Part shown: in pieces, positions 60,375-64,000 of the stretch | Numbering within the stretch: position 1 is the first letter of the stretch | Layout of the letters: the number at the start of each line of letters is the position of its first letter | NCBI GenBank assembly: GCA_910575815.1 | Contig: CAJTFN010000004.1 | Location: 1-64,000 of the forward strand | DNA: 64,000 nt | Reading direction: 5' to 3' | Source of the DNA: Oscillospiraceae bacterium | GTDB lineage: Bacteria; Bacillota; Clostridia; Oscillospirales; Oscillospiraceae | The notes under the pieces: generated by a model | Database searches by the model: none | What the model saw: the letters and a program-made list of their open reading frames with translations, nothing else | Told to the model about the DNA's origin: nothing | Position numbers and translations under genes: made by a program

Positions 60375-63218
60375 ATGAAAATTGTGTCATGGAACGTCAA
60401 TGGGTTAGCCCGTTGCAAGCGAAACGGATTTTTGAAATTTCTAGCGGATTCAAAGCCCGATGTAGTATGCTGTCAAGAAATCAAAGGGGAATGTCCGTTG
60501 AATGTTCCCGGCTATCTGCTGTTTTGGAACCCGGCGAAGCGTCCCAACTACTCCGGTACGCTAGTGCTAACACGGCGGCAACCCCTCTCCTTCCAGTATG
60601 GATTTGGAAGTGACAAATTTGATAGCGAGGGTCGGCTTATCACACTGGAATACAAGGACTATTTCATAGTCAATGTTTATGCGCCAAACCTTAACACTCA
60701 TTCATCTCTTGAACGCTTGGACTTCCGTATGGAATGGGACAAAGCTCTAAAGGAGTTTGTCACGAAACTGCCAAAGCCTATCATCATGTGCGGCGACTTC
60801 AATGTGACACGAGAGTATATCGACATTTACCCGGAGAACCAAAAGAACACGTCAGAGGAACCTCTGTTTCAATCGGAGGAACGGGCGAGTTTTGAAACAC
60901 TTCTCTCTGCTGGTTATATTGACGTATTCCGAGCATTTTACCCGCAGAAGGAAGGAGCCTATACCTGGTGGGGACCACGGCCTAAAAGCCGCCAGGAGAA
61001 TAAAGGCTCCCGGCTGGATTACTTCATCGTTTCGGGGGAACTGCTGACCTACGTTCAGAGTATCAAGCACCACACGACTACGCTGTGTTCTGACCATTGC
61101 CCTATCTCCATCATCCTGGGGGCAATCACTTTTCAGCAGGAAACCACGAATGAAGATATGGCTGTTAGGTGGCGCACGATTGACTGGGCTAAAATGGAGA
61201 ATGAGCTTTTCCGCAAGCAGAACAAATTGGCCTTCGCCGCCTATAACCGAGATTGGGAAAACGTCAAAATCATGCAGGATAAACTGGTGGCCTCTTATGC
61301 CGCCAGGGTGCTGGCTGTTCGCTTCGTTGCCGACACAAATTCAGCGGCGGGAATTGACGGCGTGAAGCTGACCAGTGACGCACAAAAAATGAAAATGGCC
61401 TTATCCCTGACCCGCAGAGGATACCAGCCATTACCGAACCGATATGAGAAGGTCACGGAGCGGGGGAAGGAATTGACGTTGCATATCCCCGCCGCCAGGG
61501 ATAAGGCTATGCTGGTACTGTATTCTTTCTCTCTTGACCCGGTAGCTGAATCCACAGCGGATAAAAAATCCTTTTTTGCCCGTAAAGGCCGCTCGGCTCA
61601 TGACGCTTACGCTTACATACTTCGGGAGTTGAATCAAGAGAATCCGCCCAAGTTGATCGTCAGGGCCGATGTTGCCGCTTTCTTCGATAACGCTATGCAC
61701 AACTGGCTCATTGAAAATATTCCAATGGACAAGACGGTGTTGCGGAAATTTCTCCGGGCAGGTGTTGTCAAGGACGGTGAATTGTTTGAAACGAACAAGG
61801 GAATTTCCTTTGCGTCCAGCTTGTCCCCTATCCTCGGCAATATGCTGTTGGACGGCCTGCAATCCCATATCTATGACAGTCTTTACCCGATGGGCGGCGT
61901 TGATTATTCTAATGGCTGCATGGTCAGGTTTGCCGATGATATAGTAGTCACAGCGAGATCAGTAGAGAGCGCAGAGCGGATTATGCAGTGCGTCAGCGAC
62001 TTCCTGGCCAGCCGGGGCCTGGGCTTCAATCAGGAGAAAACCTATATCGCCCATATCAGCGAGGGCTTCACGTTTTTGTCATGGCACTTCCAGGAGAAGA
62101 AGGGCATTTTAACAGTCAAGCCGACTGACGGCTCCATCAAGAAAATTGAGCGTGAGTTGGAAAACCTGATTTTGAATTTCAAGGGAACACAACGGGCGCT
62201 GATTGAGAAGATTAACGACAAGTTGAGCGGATGGGCGGCATATCACCGCAGTACGGACGCCTATATGATTTTTCGCCACATTGACGCTGTTGTTGAGGGC
62301 CTGCTTGTCGTGAAGATGTGCCAGAAGTATTCACGCTGGCACAGGGAAACCGTACTGCGGAAATTTTGGATTTATGTGGGAGGGTATCACGTTTTCGCTC
62401 TGCCTGATGACCCGACTTGCCGGGTGGTCCGGCTGGCTCCCCTCGCCATCGACCAGCATAAGCCCTGCAAAGTCAGCTTCAACCCGTATCTGGACAAGGA
62501 CTATTTCGCCCAGCTACAGCACCGCCGTGATGAACAGAAGGCCAATGGTAAGTATAAAGCAGTCTGGCAGCGTCAGGGGGGCCTATGCGCATTTTGCGGA
62601 AATCCAATGTTGGCTGACCAAGAAATTGAGATAACTGAAAAGGTGATCGGCAAAGGGCATCGAGTGCAAAACCTGATTTATATTCATCGTCAATGTGCCT
62701 ACGATATGTTCTCGGATTCGGGTGATGCCTTTGCGGAGCATATCGACCTCTTTGAGTTGATGGGTGACTTCCTTGATAATGCCCCGCTACGAAATTCACC
62801 CTATCTGGAATTGCGAGAATACTTCCGCCTGTCCGACAAGACTCCACTTACCTTGACCTTCCGCCAGATTGAACAAATCCTTGGAGACAGCTTACCGGCA
62901 GAAGCATATTTCTATGATGCTTTCTGGTATGAGGTGATGCCAGGGATGATTTCTCCAATGTGGAGGGAGGAAGGATACCCATTCCATGCGATTATTCCAG
63001 ACGAAATATACTACTATATTTCTGATTCTTGGACAAGCCAAGGGTACGAAATAAAGGCTCTCCACCGCAATGATAGGCGTGTGGTATTCCGTCGAGTTGT
63101 TACAGGTGTATCTGGCGTTAGAATCCCCAGGGCCTTGACCGCCCGGAAACTGCCTAATGCGCTTGTATATAAACTGGAAAAGTTGCTAAAGCAATTTGTT
63201 CAGGAGCATGGATTGTAG
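60375..63218 (+). CDS. ExoIII/APE-like nuclease - group II-type reverse transcriptase - HNH-like fusion
   Basis: 947 residues. Residues 1-250 form an exonuclease III/APE fold with a full active-site set: Asn7 (WNVNG), Glu35 (QEIK), Asp141 and Asn143 (GDFNV), Asp215 (RLDYF), Asp240-His241 (SDHCPI). Residues about 265-560 are a group II intron-type RT with N-terminal RVT_N segment, IPAARDKA, RADVAAFFD (Asp432) and FADD (Asp521, Asp522); the usual PQG motif is replaced by GISFASSLSP. A maturase-like region (about 560-720) leads to an HNH-like zinc finger (CAFC 738-741 … IHRQC) whose first catalytic His pair is missing. A C-terminal domain (about 805-905; LTLTFRQIEQILGDSLP… VVFRR) resembles DUF7662. 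This recalls the APE-RT layout of LINE retrotransposons. No group II intron RNA is recognised around it. Biological role unknown. Confidence 0.85.
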   Translation: MKIVSWNVNGLARCKRNGFLKFLADSKPDVVCCQEIKGECPLNVPGYLLFWNPAKRPNYSGTLVLTRRQPLSFQYGFGSDKFDSEGRLITLEYKDYFIVNVYAPNLNTHSSLERLDFRMEWDKALKEFVTKLPKPIIMCGDFNVTREYIDIYPENQKNTSEEPLFQSEERASFETLLSAGYIDVFRAFYPQKEGAYTWWGPRPKSRQENKGSRLDYFIVSGELLTYVQSIKHHTTTLCSDHCPISIILGAITFQQETTNEDMAVRWRTIDWAKMENELFRKQNKLAFAAYNRDWENVKIMQDKLVASYAARVLAVRFVADTNSAAGIDGVKLTSDAQKMKMALSLTRRGYQPLPNRYEKVTERGKELTLHIPAARDKAMLVLYSFSLDPVAESTADKKSFFARKGRSAHDAYAYILRELNQENPPKLIVRADVAAFFDNAMHNWLIENIPMDKTVLRKFLRAGVVKDGELFETNKGISFASSLSPILGNMLLDGLQSHIYDSLYPMGGVDYSNGCMVRFADDIVVTARSVESAERIMQCVSDFLASRGLGFNQEKTYIAHISEGFTFLSWHFQEKKGILTVKPTDGSIKKIERELENLILNFKGTQRALIEKINDKLSGWAAYHRSTDAYMIFRHIDAVVEGLLVVKMCQKYSRWHRETVLRKFWIYVGGYHVFALPDDPTCRVVRLAPLAIDQHKPCKVSFNPYLDKDYFAQLQHRRDEQKANGKYKAVWQRQGGLCAFCGNPMLADQEIEITEKVIGKGHRVQNLIYIHRQCAYDMFSDSGDAFAEHIDLFELMGDFLDNAPLRNSPYLELREYFRLSDKTPLTLTFRQIEQILGDSLPAEAYFYDAFWYEVMPGMISPMWREEGYPFHAIIPDEIYYYISDSWTSQGYEIKALHRNDRRVVFRRVVTGVSGVRIPRALTARKLPNALVYKLEKLLKQFVQEHGL

Positions 63219-63244
63219 CGCTTTTTCTCGGAATTTATAGAAAC

Positions 63245-63273
63245 TAGACAATAGGCGATTATTATGGTATAAT
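63245..63273 (+). promoter_or_regulatory. Promoter downstream of the RT fusion
   Basis: TAGACA, 17 nt, TATAAT, 26 bp after the RT-fusion stop. Expected start near 63280. Confidence 0.75.
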
Positions 63274-63279
63274 AATCAC

Positions 63280-63386
63280 TAATAATGAAAAAAGCAGATA
63301 ATGGAGAGCCGTAGCCAACAAAGGAACGCAGCCTTTGGCCACAGTATCTCAAGGGGTGCAGACAGTTTGTTTGCACCCCTTTTTTG
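63280..63386 (+). ncRNA. Predicted small structured RNA, about 107 nt
   Basis: Between the 63245 promoter and a strong terminator (AAGGGGTGCA 63351-63360 with TGCACCCCTT 63372-63381, then TTTTT). Inside lies a stem formed by GCC-AA-CAAAGG and CCTTTG-GC (about 63313-63340) enclosed by GAGA/TCTC. No open frame. It could be a leader of the response-regulator gene 140 bp on, or an RNA partner of the RT. I do not recognise an RNA family. Confidence 0.5.
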
Positions 63387-63529
63387 CTAGATGTTGCTCT
63401 ATTCCTGCGGGTAAAACTCAGCGGTATTTGAGCAGCTTTTTTGTGAGTGTATTTGCGGACTTTGTAAGAAAATGTCGGCTAAATTCACCGCAACGGTAGT
63501 GTGCTTTTGAATATGAAAGGCGGTATTTA

Positions 63530-64000
63530 TGAGGTATCAAGTCCTGACGCTGGATATTCACTATGAACTCCACAACGCACTCAAATTTAGGTTTCAAGGG
63601 ATGGACGCTGATTTCATCATGGCACTCACCTATCAGGACGCCATGCGTCTTTGTGCTTGGCAACCTTTTCACCTGATTGTACTTTATTTTCCTGAAGCAA
63701 TTTCCTGCGCTGAATTTCTCATTGCTCTGCGTCGTATCAGCTATGCACCGGCAATCGTACTATTCAATCACTACGATATAAAAAACGCTTGCTCCGCCCT
63801 GCAATCCGGCGCGGACTTGTGCATTGGGTCGGAATGGCCTGTTGATTTAGTGGCGGATCACATCATGGCCCAATTTCGCCGCTACTCAGCCTATACCCAT
63901 GATAAAGGCATCCAAGTACGTGACTTCCAGGTTGGGGACATTTATATTGACCCGTCGCGCTGCGTTGTCCGGGTGAAGGAGCGGAGCGTCAAGTTGCGCC
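63530..64000 (+). CDS. Response regulator-like protein (partial, runs off window)
   Basis: 157 codons are visible from the ATG at 63530 (AAAGGCGG upstream). The N-terminal receiver-like domain (MRYQVLTLDIHYELHNALKFRF… LIVLYFPEAISCAEFLIALRRISYAPAIVLFNHYDIKNACSALQSGADLCI) lacks the usual acidic pair and phosphate-accepting Asp pattern; HLIVLYFP stands where an Asp is normal. A linker (IQVRDFQVGDIYIDPSRCVVRV) then begins the OmpR-type DNA-binding domain. Degenerate regulators of this type occur at the start of clostridial conjugative elements, which suggests that another element begins here. Confidence 0.7.

Noticed and set aside
63304-63345. Possible c-di-GMP (GEMM-I) riboswitch because of GGAACGCAGCC
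   Set aside because: The GEMM core elements (GCAAACC, tetraloop helix, GGGACGCAAAGCC order) are not present in the right arrangement.
59761-63386. A complete group II intron around the RT fusion
   Set aside because: I could not find a convincing GUGYG 5' end or a domain V hairpin after the gene; the RT is therefore treated as a standalone protein. A covariance-model search could overturn this.

Overview
The window looks like accessory DNA of a GC-rich, Gram-positive gut Clostridium (Oscillospiraceae/Lachnospiraceae type). I infer this from near-consensus Shine-Dalgarno sites, Tn4451/Tn1549-family mobile-element genes (TnpV, TnpW, large serine recombinase, DUF4315, DUF4366, topoisomerase III, a giant methylase/helicase, MobC, relaxase), a spore-protease homologue and S-layer-homology surface proteins. 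No rRNA, tRNA or CRISPR array was seen, and almost every gene belongs to, or is cargo of, an integrative/mobilizable element.

Layout. 316-2036 and 55325-56928 are inverted copies of one cassette: 18-residue leader peptide, attenuator-like terminator, sigma-like HTH gene, conserved non-coding block, tnpW, large serine recombinase. The left recombinase is cut off after about 43 codons, directly before parA; the right one is intact. 2134-39059 is the element backbone, nearly all on the + strand: parA, parB, a small gene, a RepA-type initiator, a DUF3846 gene, a 1942-residue SLH/Ig-repeat surface protein, a chimeric adhesin/peptidase, DUF4315, DUF4366, topB, small accessory genes, a 3643-residue methylase/helicase with tnpV nested in another frame, mobC, a toprim protein and a relaxase. 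The usual type IV secretion core (VirD4, VirB6, PrgI, VirB4) is absent, and the fused adhesin/peptidase sits where it would be expected, so the element is probably not self-transmissible.

39060-53939 is cargo. It holds a regulated catabolic operon (family I CoA-transferase, tiny membrane peptide, Na+/solute symporter, DUF169 protein, degenerate and intact crotonases) under a promoter with three TTAGCC/TGGCTA operators; an array of XRE-regulator genes separated by related hairpins; a block of poorly known genes (frameshifted double-HTH gene, divergent GPR-type protease, two tandem paralogues, one orphan); and a hairpin cluster resembling an oriT. Two AT-rich, minus-strand membrane-protein genes (23229-24347, 52839-53720) look like later arrivals.

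56999-64000 appears to be part of a second element: a KTR-domain protein, a GntR-regulated ABC transporter and a MobC homologue on the minus strand, then, on the + strand, a five-part protein (ExoIII/APE-like nuclease, group II-type reverse transcriptase, maturase-like region, degenerate HNH, C-terminal extra domain). It is preceded by a 145-nt imperfect hairpin and followed by a short predicted RNA and the start of a response-regulator gene. The nuclease-RT fusion and its structured flanks are the best candidate for an undescribed system.
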